DNA of 64,000 bases. Origin: Lethocerus indicus (Eukaryota > Arthropoda > Insecta > Hemiptera > Belostomatidae). The notes beneath the pieces are model-generated. The model searched no databases, was not told where the DNA came from, and worked only from the letters and a program-made list of their open reading frames with translations. The stretch lies in NCBI GenBank assembly GCA_019843655.1, contig JACDQD010000103.1, positions 12,213,501-12,277,500 on the forward strand, read 5' to 3'. The translations under genes and the position numbers were made by a program. Shown in pieces: positions 51,695 to 64,000 of this stretch (within the stretch, counting starts at the first letter, position 1; each line of letters begins with the position of its first letter).

Positions 51695-53657
51695 ATGTTT
51701 CAATTGAAATTCCGAAGCCCCATAAGATTTTCCGAGTTTTCCTTTGGAATAGAATTTTCAACTGTTTATAAATTTCTAACGTCAGTAATGAAAACGAGTT
51801 TCCTGTTCCCACAAATAACGGTTAATTTGCGACATTATCAAGATCTGTATTACTGTATTTAATTTGAGCTTCCTTTATAACAGACGGCTTTTGCCGTGAA
51901 GTCAACGTTTTGAAATATCTCACAGATGAGTTATTTGTTGACTTACCTATTTGTGGTACATTTGCAAATATTGAATTAATTAAATATGGGGTGGTTGTAT
52001 TTAACAAAATTACGAGGGGTTTTTATTTTAAACTAAAATAATTTTCTCTCAATCGTACATATTGAGTTTCATAATTTCCCCTCCTGAGTGTAGTTATGAT
52101 GTATATACTGTATGTAATATATTTGAGACCACCTCGGTCGTTAATTGCGCATTTCACATCTGAGTTTCTGTCCGTACGTGATGTACGAGAGTCTTGAATA
52201 AAAGGGAGCAGAAAAAACAAAAGAGAAAAGTAACGCCGTCGCCGCTAATGGGTAATTCATATTTAATTGCGGGTTATTAAAGCGGAGTGTCCCGGAGCCC
52301 ACGTAGAGCCCCCGACGTCGGGTCATTCATATTCAACACCTGGCAAGGGCAAGGGACTGATTATATCCTATATACCTTGGGAGGAGGCTGTCCCCCATCG
52401 TCTGGACCGTGAGGCATCATATACCTACATCATATCAACAATTACCTGGACGGAAGTTGGATACATGCACTGAATATTAGGGGCTCGGTTCCAACACGCG
52501 GTCCCACCTTCTTATCGTGTCGCTAAAACAAAACTGTATTCAACGAGGGTTTGAATCAAACGACAGCGTAAAAGAATAAATTTGTCTTACATTTAATATT
52601 ATTCGCCACTATTTATAGTTTTGAATTCACTGTTCTACAAGTCTCTCTATAAAAAAAAGGTGTGTATTGTGTTATTCAATTATACTTTCCCTGCGTTATT
52701 TCCTAGAAAATTAACTATCTCAGTGTGAAATGGTGGGGTTGAAACTTGAAATCTACAGTAGGGATATGTTGGGTTCACAAAAAACGGTTCTGTTCCTACC
52801 TGGGGTCGAGGCTACCGCCGCTAACGGGTTGGAGGGTGGGCGGGGGGTTCGGGCGGCTTCAAAAGGGAAAAGGGGGACCGCCGATTTCAGTTTTATCCAT
52901 TGACCGTATTTACTGCCCTTTTATTATTTATGCACTTTAGGCACAAGTGTACGGTAGATAGGCCGACGAAAGAAACACCGACGATCAACACGAAGCGTTA
53001 GTTCTTTCCGATTTTTTACCTGCGAAGTGTTTTACACTTTTATTTACCGTCAAAAAAATGTAATATCCGTTAACTCGATATATCTTTATGGTGTGCCATA
53101 AAACGAGATAACGGCGTGCAGAGTAGAAAATTTTGATTGCAATTCCGTTTTAACTCTGCCCACCGCACTGAGAAGATACAACCGGTTGGCCAACTAAAGA
53201 CGTTAGCTAAAAAATTAACGAAAGCGATATCTAGCATTATTATAGAGGGGGTGTATTAGTTCAAGAGCAGTGTAGTAATAAAAATTGAGACAATTTGTTG
53301 GGATATATGTATAGATTGCAGATTGCATTAAGTTCTACCAGCCTCAGCTATCTAGCGCTGAGATTTATTAAAAGTATTAAAAGTAGGAATTAAAATTACA
53401 ACGGACTATTGTAAAAAAGTAGACATGAAATCGAAATTTATCAACCGGTTATTCGATTGTTTCATAGATTTCATACTGTCTTCCGGCGGATCTTGGCGCT
53501 AGAAAAGAATTTCTGGGTTTAAAAATGTCGTCGTATTTCAAAAATGTGCCGCGTGTTGTTGGGTTCGTCCTGTGTGAATATAGGCGGAAATGTGCCGAGC
53601 CCAAGGTTGTACCGTCCTGGACAGGAGGATGGCCCCGTGAAGGACGCTGGCAAATAT

Positions 53658-53683
53658 CTTTCTTCTTCGTCTTCTTCGTTTTT
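53658..53683. repeat. Imperfect (CTT)n tract
   Basis: CTT units with CGT variants, followed by C and T runs. The poly-Ser reading frame over it is an artefact. Confidence 0.8.
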
Positions 53684-56600
53684 TCCTTCCTCCCCCCCTC
53701 CTATACCCCCAGTGACGGCCTGTTTTTATTTGCCTACTCGCCTCGGTCATGTTTTGTTTGTCGCTGAGAACACAGGTGCTCGCTGTGACAATCGGCCACT
53801 CGAAGTGAAACTTCGGAGCTTCAGAGGCGGCGCCACTTCGGCCTTCGCCTGCCTTACCAAATCGGGTAACCTCTTCCTGCTTATACTCAAACCAACTGGC
53901 ATTCAATTCAACACGAATTATCCTCCCTGTGTACTTTATTTTTATAAACCCCATCTCTGCCCAGGTCTGTACCCTCTGTTGTTTAATCCGTCAGTTTAAA
54001 CTAACTTTAAACAAAAATCCTGAGAAAAATACATTCTACGAACTCTGCCTTATGTTCAGGTTGGAGATTGTAACACGAATATTTTATTCACTGCATATAA
54101 AGAAAATGTACAATGGAAAACCGACCGAAATTTGTTATCCTGATGGTGGTGTTCAAATTTCAATTACGTGGGTAGATTGACAGTCTCTACATTGTAAAAC
54201 ACATCGCATGAAGTGCAGTATTAATACTTCACACATCTGTATTTCATAAATGTTAAAAGCACTCATGTGAATAGTAATGAATCTATGAAATTAAATTGTA
54301 TTTTGTTTTCTGTGTGCTGTGCTAACCGATTTTTCACGCTGAAATTAAACGGTTAAACGATATGGTGTCGTACGATTTCCACTGCATATTTTTTTGCTAT
54401 CCGTGAATAGCAAAATACACCCTTGTGAACGTGAGTCCATTATTTGGATCCAGGGGAAGACATCCCCTGATGGTGGCGCTACTCCAGTCGATAGATTCAG
54501 TCGCCAATTTCCTTCTGAAAATATTCTACACTCGTCATTGGAAGAATGAAATTGGTGCATATTGTATGAATGCAACCATTTGTAAATATGATTTCAATTA
54601 AAAACAGAGTTACACCACATTTCCGCCATTCAGATTTGAAATAAAGGAGGAGAAAAAGGATTTGGAATGTCGATTACGTTGTTATTGTCAAGAGGGACAT
54701 CAAGTGACAGACCAAGTGAACCTTCGTTCTTGAACTAGATCAAGCTCTAGTATTACCCAGTAACAATTCTGGCAAATAAGATGAGCCTATAAATATAGAA
54801 AAGGACTGTACGGCATAGGAACTGAGAGTCAAAGAATTAAATAATAATACGCCCATTTAGTTCCCAAGTTCGACAATTATTTTTTGTGGTTAAAGTCTAT
54901 CAATATCTTGTTTTATAATTAATATGATTTACCGAGTGGATTTGATATGTCTCTTTAACCCAAACCTGCCACCTGAGAGAAAACGCCTGGCGAACCTGTC
55001 GTGCATACGTTGTTGGAGAGGAGGGAGGTTAAAAAAAATGAACCTCAGCTCCGAACTGGGGGAACGTTACTCCGGCGAACAGGTGACGATGAAAGATGAA
55101 ACGCCGGAGGGCGGACAAGTGCGAACCCCATGAGCCGGCGCGAAAGGTGGAAGGGAGAGAAAATTATGTAGGTCAGAAGAGGGGAGCGGAGGCCCGTTGG
55201 GGGTGTGTAAGGGTTATAATTAAATAGCGACAGGGTTCTCTCCCCCCCTTCAAGACCGAGGGATTTCTTCTTATACCTGGACCCTTTTTCTGGTAAGCCT
55301 GGAGACCCCCACAAAAAAATATACAGGGGGGGGGAACCCCGAGGGATAATAAATGGTAGGGAATATACCACCGCCCCCTCCTCCCCCCCGCCAACAGTTG
55401 GGTCTCCATCCAGCTCCATCTTTCGTTCTTCACAAAGGAAGCATTGTCCCGTGTCACCTCATTGCGGCTACCTGAATTGAAAAAAAAATTCTGGCCTCAT
55501 CCAATTCGAGCCTCCCATTGATTTCTCGGGGCGTTTTCCGATGCTCCGGGCAAATGGAACTAAATTACTTTAAGATATCTGTTCCGGGGATATTGGATCT
55601 TTTTTCCCCGTCTGTGGTCCTGCCGTAGATGACACGAGGTTTCGGAATACTCATAGTCACTGTCACTCAAAGGATTATCCCTCGCGTCTAAAAGTTGAGT
55701 AATCACGCGATGGAGTGGCTCGCCAATACTTGGTTATCGAACAATTGTTACAATTCGAAATGGGGTACTTCGGTTCCTAGCGGGAGTGGGGATAGAAAAA
55801 GTTTCTCTCGTGTCTTTAGCGTGATCATGAAGGGTTGAAAAGGGGGGCTATTACTGGGGGTAAAATAAGGTAACATTTTGCTGTTACGGCGAGACTCACA
55901 AAATTGGTTCTGCGGGATCTGATAGCTACTTAATGACGGAAGTTTACTGAAAGGTTTCTTGCTTCTTTTCATGTCTTTACGGCGGAAAACTGCTATTTGG
56001 CTGTCCCTTACAGCGATCCGAATAAAAAAAAACCCTTTCATAGATTTTCTGAACCTACCCGAACCGATTTTTCAATAAGGGGTTCTCTAAGAATAAGTGG
56101 AAAACTTGGTATACTGCTTTTCCTTCTTTTTTTCCAATTTTTTGTCGCGTCGTAAGAGAAGTCTTAAAATTACTTCCGCGCTAGTAGACTACTCGCAATG
56201 AAAAAACCTCTTTCCTGATATTGAGTGTCGAGGAGGGGTGATTTCAAGATTGTATGAGAAAATGCGTACTCCTTTTCTATCAAAGTTTACCTACAAGTTT
56301 CCTCTTCTACAAGAATTTTCTTGCAGAAAATAAAATATAAAGAATATTATATTTCACGCTAGCGTGGCAATAAGCTTATCTTGTACTGCTTTGAGGATCC
56401 CTTAACTGGATTTTAAACAAAATTTAAAATGTGTTCCGCATGTTTCTGCAGCACAAATGAGCGTTTATAAATGACTAAATAAATACTGATTGAAAGGAAC
56501 TAGATGTATATAAATAGAATATCTGTATAAATCTACTGGGAAACGTTGTAGGCTGTGTAATAAATTAAAGGAATCTCAATCTAATCTCGAGCGAAGCCTG

Positions 56601-57152
56601 TGACCAATATAAATGAAATAATCTCACATCATATTTTAAAACATCTGTTATCTAAATCAATATAATAGAAAAAACTTTCCAGGTATATTTCATTGTAACG
56701 GTCACCTACCTTTATCTCGTACTCCTGTACGTCGTAGGTCGTAAATAAAAGGTAGTTAATAATATTTTCGGTTACTGATAGAGAATTCTTCATTTTATAG
56801 AGCAATGGGAAAATTATTGGGCGTCCCTTTGTCGGCATCAGATTTATATATATTGTAGAATCGAAAATGTACAAGAAAAAAAGAACAAAAGATCCGACAA
56901 TATATTGTGCACGAATACGTTTCTACGGCGCTTTTAATTTGAAGTATAAAAAATATTCTCTGTCTAATGGTTTACTTTATTGTACATTTTCCTTTCACGG
57001 CATCACTTGCAACAAATCCCTCTTGAGTCCACAACTGTTTTTGCTCCGACGCTTTCACGATTTGCATGAAAACAGTCTGGGAAAATATATTGGATTAATT
57101 GACTGTCAACAGGGTGAGATAGGCCGCTCGCTGTCTAACGCCGACCAGGACA

Positions 57153-57168
57153 GTGTGTGTGTGTGTGT
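57153..57168. repeat. (GT)8 microsatellite
   Basis: Eight GT units. Confidence 0.9.
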
Positions 57169-60100
57169 ATTCAGCGCTGTTTGTGCAACTCAACATATAC
57201 ACTGTTTGGATTTCCCACTGGCTCGTGAAGAGGTCTACAAACAGACTCAAGCTTCAGTCTATTAATTAAATCTTGAAAAAATTAATTTTTAAAAATAAAA
57301 CCGCGTGGTAGTGGAAGCAAGGGAGCTTAACTCATGAATAACAATTAATTTAATAACGTTGGTTCCAATTTTACTGTCATTACACTGTGATATTAAAGGG
57401 GTAAAGCTAATTTTACTAAACCGCAATAAACCAATATAACCAATTTTCCGTCGGTTTAAGTATTTAGGGGGGCCGCCAAAAATTAAATTCAATGTGCAGT
57501 TGTTATCTTTCCGCAATCAAGGAGCGGAAAGGGAGAGGAACGGCTCCACTTCAATCAATCTCCAGTTATCTTATCTGACCCGAATACTTCCCGTTTTTTT
57601 TTTTATTTTCGTATTTTTCTCAAACTCTTGGTCAAATATTTTTCGACGCATAAATATAAATGTTTACCCCATCTCCGGGGGGATAAACATTGAAATATTT
57701 CGAGGCTGGCGCCCGTGCTGAGGCCCGTTTTCATCGTATGGCCGAAAGTAAATAAAACCTGAAAAACTTCCTGTTTAATTTAATGAAATAACAAAATACG
57801 ATATTCCCTCGCTTAAAAATTATAAACACCGATCATATCGAGTCCCAGTGTGTTCCCTTTTTATTAACATATCTCAATTTTCACTCATTTTCACCATCCA
57901 TGTCCGATTGAACGATAATTTATGGTAGGTTTTCCCAGCGTTGTAATTATTTCTTGACACCACAAAGAGCTATCATTCTGAGTGTTTTGTAATTTAGCAA
58001 ATCCCTGAGATTTTTGTTGTATAATGAGTTGGTACAAAGTATTTATGAGCTGACCTCACAAAATTTTCACGATTCTGAGTAAAATATTAGTGGCCTTAAT
58101 CCTTTTTTTTTAATGCACTTCAAAGACATTAAATTCATGCTTTTTCATGTTGTTTATCACTTCATCTTTCGTTTCTGAATTGTTTTGAGCCGTTCTAAAA
58201 ATTGCGACACGTGCCGGCCCAGGGAATTTCATAAAAAGCCCCGTTTCTTTTGTTTCATTATTGTTACTGCCAGTATATCATTATTTTCTGTTTACGGACT
58301 GTCATCAGACTGTGCATCATCACCTCCCACAGATCTGCCACTGATTGATATACCGGTCGCTGATATAATATATTTATTACGAGGTTCGAGTACGATGGTA
58401 CATTTGCGGCTGAGAACAATCGGAGAAAAGTATTAGTCATTAAATAATAATAAGGTAATAACAGCTCCAGTACAGTTTTAAATTTGAGTTTCGAATTCTT
58501 ATTGGCCATAGTCACTCAGTATTATTCAAAATAAGCATATATTTATGTTGGCATTTTATAGCTAAACATGCATGTATTTTTAAATTTATTATACTGTTAA
58601 TAATTATAAATGCTATCAAAAAAATTACACTACCAACGGTATTGATAAATATTATTAATACATTTGTCCTGACGATTGCTGAGCAAACTATTTGTCAATG
58701 CTTTAGTCGAAGTTTATTTAAACCTATCAAGGACTACTGCATAAGTCTATAAGATAATAAACATACGAGTCTATTTGATGTGCTAATAGTTATCAGTTCA
58801 TAAATTAGAATTAGAATTGATTAGTTACTTTACTTTTTACAGTATTCACGTCGTCTTCTGAATGCGTTTCGAATTCTGTCCTTAAGGTTGCACTGAGAAA
58901 TTTCAAATTCAAATTTCCTCCGCCTAATATGCAATTCTTCTTTTTCCTGGTTTTCCATTCACCGTCGAAGAATCCGATTGTTCCTTTCCCCGTTTGACCC
59001 CTTCGCCGGCGACGCCTCGAGCCTAGAATCCTTAAACAGCAGGATTTCAATTGTAATACAAGAAATATGCCTTTTGGCCACCTTCCCGTCCCCTCGACTT
59101 TCCGGGAACAGCTGAATACCTTTTTCCGAATCACGCTACCAAAAAAAAAACCACCCCTATTTACTCACACTCCAAGCTGTTTCCTCACCCTTCTTCGTAG
59201 TATCACAACGTCCCATTTCCTGTACCCCGTTCGGATACCACAGTGCGGATGGTCGGAGATGAATATGTAAAATGTGGACAGGTTCATAGAAAAGTCATAA
59301 CATTTTGAAACTCTGTATGATTTAATCTTAAGCACCATGAGGTAGTTAAGCAAAAATCAAGAAGATATTGAAAAAAAACTGAGATGGACTGTCTCCTTTA
59401 AACTACTATTTTCTGTAGTCCACGTTCTCTCAAGTCGAAAAAACTAAATACTTTTAGTAATATTGAACTCCATATTCTGCAAAGATCGAATAGCTACGGT
59501 TTCAAAATACGAACTTGCTAAATTAAATGACAAGTAGCGGGGCACACGTCAGATAACACGCTTTACAATGTGGTGGGGTCGGGGGCAAAATAATAATTGG
59601 AAAAATAACAAAAAGAAATTAGAGGAATAGCGGACAGAGAAAATCCATAATTGGGCGCCATTAGTGTGGACAGGACTTTGTCCTCGTCCCAAGGACGACC
59701 GTCAGGTAGACGGGACGATGTTATCTCTAAGTGGAGGATGAGCAGGCTTCCTCCACTTCTTCACATAACAAATCTAGTTTCTAATTTTAAAGACATTTCG
59801 GATGGCTCGCGGCCACCTGTGCGTGGGGCCGTAAAGTTTTATTTCATCGTCTGTTCGGTGTCCACAAAAAAACAATTAGGGCCAGGGCATATAGTTATCT
59901 TCGAGACCATAATACTTCTTACATGTGTACGCCGATAACAGGTAGGTGTCTTTGATGAAAATGAAATACAAATAAGGACCCCAAAAAATGAATGTTTGAA
60001 AGAATCTCTACACAGGGAATCCTATAATTTTAAATTTACTATTGGGGATCTGCGAATATTAGGGGGATTGTCAAAGGTTTATGTCTATTACCACTCGTGT

Positions 60101-60574
60101 TTATGATCCTTTGGTAGACACATTTCCATGTTTATTACTCACGCTTTGTTTAGATCTTCTTAAACCTTGACCGAATATTTAGATATTCAAAAAAAATAAA
60201 CTAACATTCGAACGCTCGAGGAGATTCACATTTTTCAGTTTCTTATTCAACGCCTTCGTTTCTTCCAATTCACGCTTCTAGACTCGGATAATTGCGGAGA
60301 AATAAGAGAGATGAAGAAATATGAAAAACCTGCAAGGAATAAGAACAATCCGCATTAACGCACATTTAGTAACTCGCAATATTGACGAATGGGAAAATCA
60401 ACCCACATCCCTGTTCCAACTCTTGTTTTTCTATTATGTCAGATAGAAGATATATTGAATTCCCCTTCATGTATGAAATATGATTGAAGCTCAAGCTGGA
60501 CAACGAGTCTTTCAGTGACATTATCGATTCTCGAATAGAAAAACACATCGCAGTAGATACGGCTGGAATTTATG

Positions 60575-60750
60575 CATGGACTGGATGATTGGTTTGCGGG
60601 CCGTCGAACTCCTATTATCGGACGCGATTTAAAACGCGATCCGGCACAGCATCTCAGCACCCTTTCTCCGGCTCTAGTCCGACCGCCGGCTTTAATTATT
60701 GGGACCGGGCGCTTCGTAATTAATTGGAACGATTCGAGTCACGTTCAGAA
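60575..60750. promoter_or_regulatory. Candidate regulatory island with TAATTA sites
   Basis: A GC-richer block containing TTTAATTATTG, GTAATTAATTGG and a repeated ACGCGAT pair (60620s-60640s). The TAATTAATTG core is shared with the island near 20790. No transcript is recognised nearby. Confidence 0.2.
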
Positions 60751-62198
60751 ATGATATCCGTTTCTGATTGTTGGAGGAACAACCCACTGGCCCGAGGATA
60801 AGCATCAGCGGTAGAAGAGCTGACCTGCCGTTCCATGCCGCTACCATGTAAAGTTCATAAAGCTCATAACACTATTGTAGTCAACGACTTTTGAATGTTC
60901 GAAAGCGTCCTGACCTTTTTAAAATTGTTGACGTTGAAGAAAATTGAAAATCTGCCTTGTCCGACTTGCCCTTTTCCGCCGGACATTTCGCCCGCTATGA
61001 GACACCGGGCGTTAAGGGAAAGTCTTATACGCGTTAAATAATAACTTGAATGGATGTCAGAAACTATTACTTCAGATCGAGCCGCGGATATAAACTCGGC
61101 CAATTTATTTTCAATTCTCATTTATCATATGAAAAGTCTACATAATGTGTTTTGGCCTCAAGTTTGCTCCCGGAATGTTTTTCTTGTTACTAAACAATTC
61201 TATATTTGTTATAGAAGGTAAAGTATTAAACGAATGTATAAGTGGTGTTAGGCAACAGAAGAATCTGAAAGGTATGTATATATACATTTGTAGAAAATAC
61301 AAACAAAAAAAATCTGAAAGAATAGAACTTTTTCCTTCAATTTTTTAAATTTGTAGGTATATAGAATTCTACTGAAATTACTACCGCGTTGTTGGACTAT
61401 GCACAATTACATGTTTTTGGATATACGCTACGAAAAACAGCATTCTCTAGTGAATACTAATAATTCCATTGATCGCCCCATTACCGGCTGTACAGTGGGT
61501 AATATGAATATGATGCCGGACTCCGGAATCAGATTCACGAACTCATTGAAACAAGACCACCCAAGTGTTTAGCTTCGGCTCAATGAGGCAATAGCACGCT
61601 CCAATTGTCCGTTTCCCGCCACTCCCGTACCAGATTGGCCGAGTACTTTTTCCCTTTCACAACGTACTTATTGGAGGGCATATTTCATCCGTCTGCCTGG
61701 CCTAGGATCGTGTAAAATTGGAACAACGCTCTTTCTCCAATGCCGCTGTTTCACTTTCTCGTTTAATTTTGCAAATAATTCTCTCTAAACCGATATAATT
61801 GAGCAGGGATTGAAGTTAACAGGGAGTTTATATCTTGTGATAAGAGGACAGTCGGACAACTGGGTTCAACTTGCGTCGGACCTCTCTCCCTCTCTCACCA
61901 ATTATACTAACGGTCGGTGACTCGATAATTAAAATACAAAAAACTCGTGCACCGACTAATTGGAAAACATAGTGGGCAGGACACAGAGAAGAGTCGCAGA
62001 CGTAAGAACAACTGGAAGAACACACTGATACATTCGATATCGTAATATTCTACAACAGATGTAATACTGAGAAAGACTTTATTAAGACTTATTCTTTATC
62101 TACTAGTCGCTAGAAAAAAATTCTTCCCGATGAATAATGCTGTGGTCATAGATAGATGGTCAACCGATTCACCGTACTCTATAAATGCGAACTAAATT

Positions 62199-62232
62199 TA
62201 ATAGATAATTTAGTTAGTAATAGATAATTTAG
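62199..62232. repeat. Two-unit tandem repeat, period 19
   Basis: TAATAGATAATTTAG occurs twice with a four-base spacer. Confidence 0.8.
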
Positions 62233-63384
62233 ATAAATATCGTTAAAAAAAATATTTGGAACCAATTTAACCCCCGTAGTTTCACAAACGGATTAATCAA
62301 GAGAGTGGACCAATGAAGCCATACTTCGCCTTTCTTCTAGGGAGAGCAAGCAATTTCATTGAGTTCTAGGTTAATTATCGTATATTTTTACCGTGAAATT
62401 GATCGCAGTATTGAAGAAAGCGATGAACTAGAAGAACGGACTCATAAATCAGATTAGAAGAAGAATTCAATGAAGTAGTCTGCCATTTTGTGGGCTCCGT
62501 GGGCTAGTTATCAATTCAAATTTGCAATTGATTGAAAACTTGCTATTCCCGGGCCCGGTACCGAGTTTGAATCCGGGCTTCAACATTTCAGTAAATTACA
62601 ATTTTAAATTAGCCAGCAGCTCCCCCAACAGTATGCTAATTTCAGAAATTAATAACTATGAAGTTTAAATTGAAAACATCAAAACATATGATGTTCCCAG
62701 GATGTGAAGTAATTATTACTGAATGAAACATTTATTCTCCACTTATTATCCAATTTTCAATATGGCATAATTTATTATATACTGGATGATGCGATGATGC
62801 ATTTCCACACGTAAATAAAAATTAACAGTAATGTAATTACTTCATTTTTGTACCCAAAATATTGGTCAATTCTCCGTTCCCTAATATAGTATTACGGCAG
62901 GACCGTACAGAATGAAACACTCAGAAAACGAAACGTAAAAATGTATTAAATATTCAAATAATAGTAAAAAAACTAAAACAATTGTCAAGCCTCTTAGAGC
63001 GTCCAAGTAATAAAGATAATATATAATCATATATTGATAATAATATATTGTTATTTATTTTAAAATATCTAATATCTGGTAACGCAACTACCTTCAACGA
63101 TGCTTTTGTGTTGTGTTTTGGTTCGGGGATTTTGTTGCCCCTTTTACTTGAAAAAAAATTTAAATATGTCGTAAAACAACGTACTTGCGACATTTTATTT
63201 GTTATGTATACCAGCTAGTGCCTTAATTAGATGTAAATAGGAGCCGATATACAATTGCAATGTGCTGAAGTATTTCGTACAATTCAGGGACTAATTCCAG
63301 TATCAGAGATCGGTAAAAAGCCTGACTGTAGGCTAGGCCCGTTTTCCCTTTGATCCTTCAGTCGCTAATTTGTACCTGCTTCCT

Positions 63385-63535
63385 AGTTTACTTTAAGTTG
63401 GGCCCTAAAAAAAGGACCACTGCCCCTCTGGACGTGGCGGAGGACGTCCTCCTTTCAACGGCGGCGACACCTCCAACTCCAAAGCCTACCGCCAAAGGAG
63501 GGCTCAATGGGTTCGAGTACGCCCTAGGCATCTGT
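63385..63535 (+). CDS. Possible exon fragment in a GC-rich block
   Basis: An acceptor-like CTGCTTCCTAG ends at 63384. The following frame is open and reads as a Lys-Lys-Arg stretch, an acidic Asp-Val-Ala-Glu-Asp segment and a Thr-Pro-rich segment. The block is GC-richer than its surroundings. No good donor follows before the composition changes, so this is a weak call. It could equally be a GC-rich non-coding island. Confidence 0.15.
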
Positions 63536-64000
63536 AGAATAGAGATCTATCCCCTTTGTCTTGTTTTTTTGTGTACGAAACTTCAGCCCTTACGGTATTC
63601 GCGTCTGTTGATTTACAGCCCGGACACCGCCCTCAGCTCTCATACCTGCTGCATACGATCCGGCTGCTTGCACCGGGTACCCGCTTGAGAGCGCCTTAAA
63701 TTAACACCTCGCACATTTGTTATGCACCTAACAGCGCGTTGAATGTGCGTACTCGATGCTACAACTTATGTTGCAGGGATGATGAAATGTTAATTCTAAG
63801 AACAATAAACGGGCCCTTGCGTTACACAGAACGCATATTACGACGCGGTCCTTTCACGATCAGTGAAACTAAATTTCTTTGAATCTATATGAAATTTCAG
63901 TGTCCCCTTTGGCCTTCCAAGGGTGTGTATTATAACAATTATAATCCTGACACTTTAGTAATTCAATTTCATAAGTTATGTTCAATTATAGCATCATTAT

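Larger units (their letters stand above)
51005..64000. other. Non-coding stretch with scattered low-complexity tracts
   Basis: Low-complexity tracts are listed separately. 55140-55420 is rich in G- and C-runs and gives overlapping chance frames. 58540-58650 and 62950-63070 are very AT-rich. No transposon domain or RNA gene was recognised. Confidence 0.55.

Noticed and set aside
53538..53999. Overlapping 138- and 151-codon frames on opposite strands
   Set aside because: A CTT tract and C-runs keep both strands open. No domain, no consistent start, and random-looking ends.
62560..62590. tRNA T-arm-like GTTTGAATCC
   Set aside because: No cloverleaf could be built from the flanking bases.

Overview
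This window looks like eukaryotic, almost entirely non-coding DNA, most likely an intergenic or intronic stretch from an invertebrate animal. The evidence is the lack of any long open reading frame (the longest ATG-to-stop frame is about 180 codons), an AT-rich background by eye, scattered microsatellites, and interspersed repeats flanked by target-site duplications. No operons, ribosome-binding sites or prokaryotic gene packing are visible. CpG does not look depleted by eye, which argues against a heavily methylated vertebrate genome and fits many arthropods, but I cannot name the species. No rRNA, tRNA, snRNA, CRISPR array or recognisable conserved protein was found.

The best supported content is repetitive. 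(1) A fold-back family, here called B, has two good copies, at 23214-23509 and 47507-47926. Each has long inverted arms, and each is bracketed by a direct repeat that reads as a target-site duplication: 16 of 16 bases for the first, and 10 contiguous bases inside a longer near-match for the second. The arms carry a compact hammerhead-ribozyme-like core (CTGAAGA, short stem II, GAAA, then the self-complementary CCGG and TC). Such cores are known from Penelope-like retroelements and their non-autonomous relatives. Three decayed relics lie near 10345, 31329 and 41035. (2) A second family, called A, has three copies (2423-2698 plus, 14509-14790 minus, 43111-43312 plus). It has no coding capacity and no ends I can define. 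(3) A 38-base unit recurs at 8367 and 19855.

Layout: 1-2.4 kb is non-coding with a G-quadruplex tract and a short AC repeat. 2.4-15 kb holds two family A copies in AT-rich DNA. 15-22.5 kb is non-coding with a few GC-richer islands, one with clustered homeodomain-type sites. 22.55-23.5 kb has a perfect (TC)27 and fold-back B1. 26.4-26.9 kb is a GC-rich island holding the longest ORF, with a signal-peptide-like start and a nearby AATAAA. 34.9-36.4 kb is rich in purine and pyrimidine tracts. 43-48 kb holds family A copy 3 and fold-back B2. 50.9 kb has the most exon-like short segment. 52-64 kb is mostly featureless.

The few coding calls are low-confidence candidates. No gene network or pathway can be inferred from this window alone.
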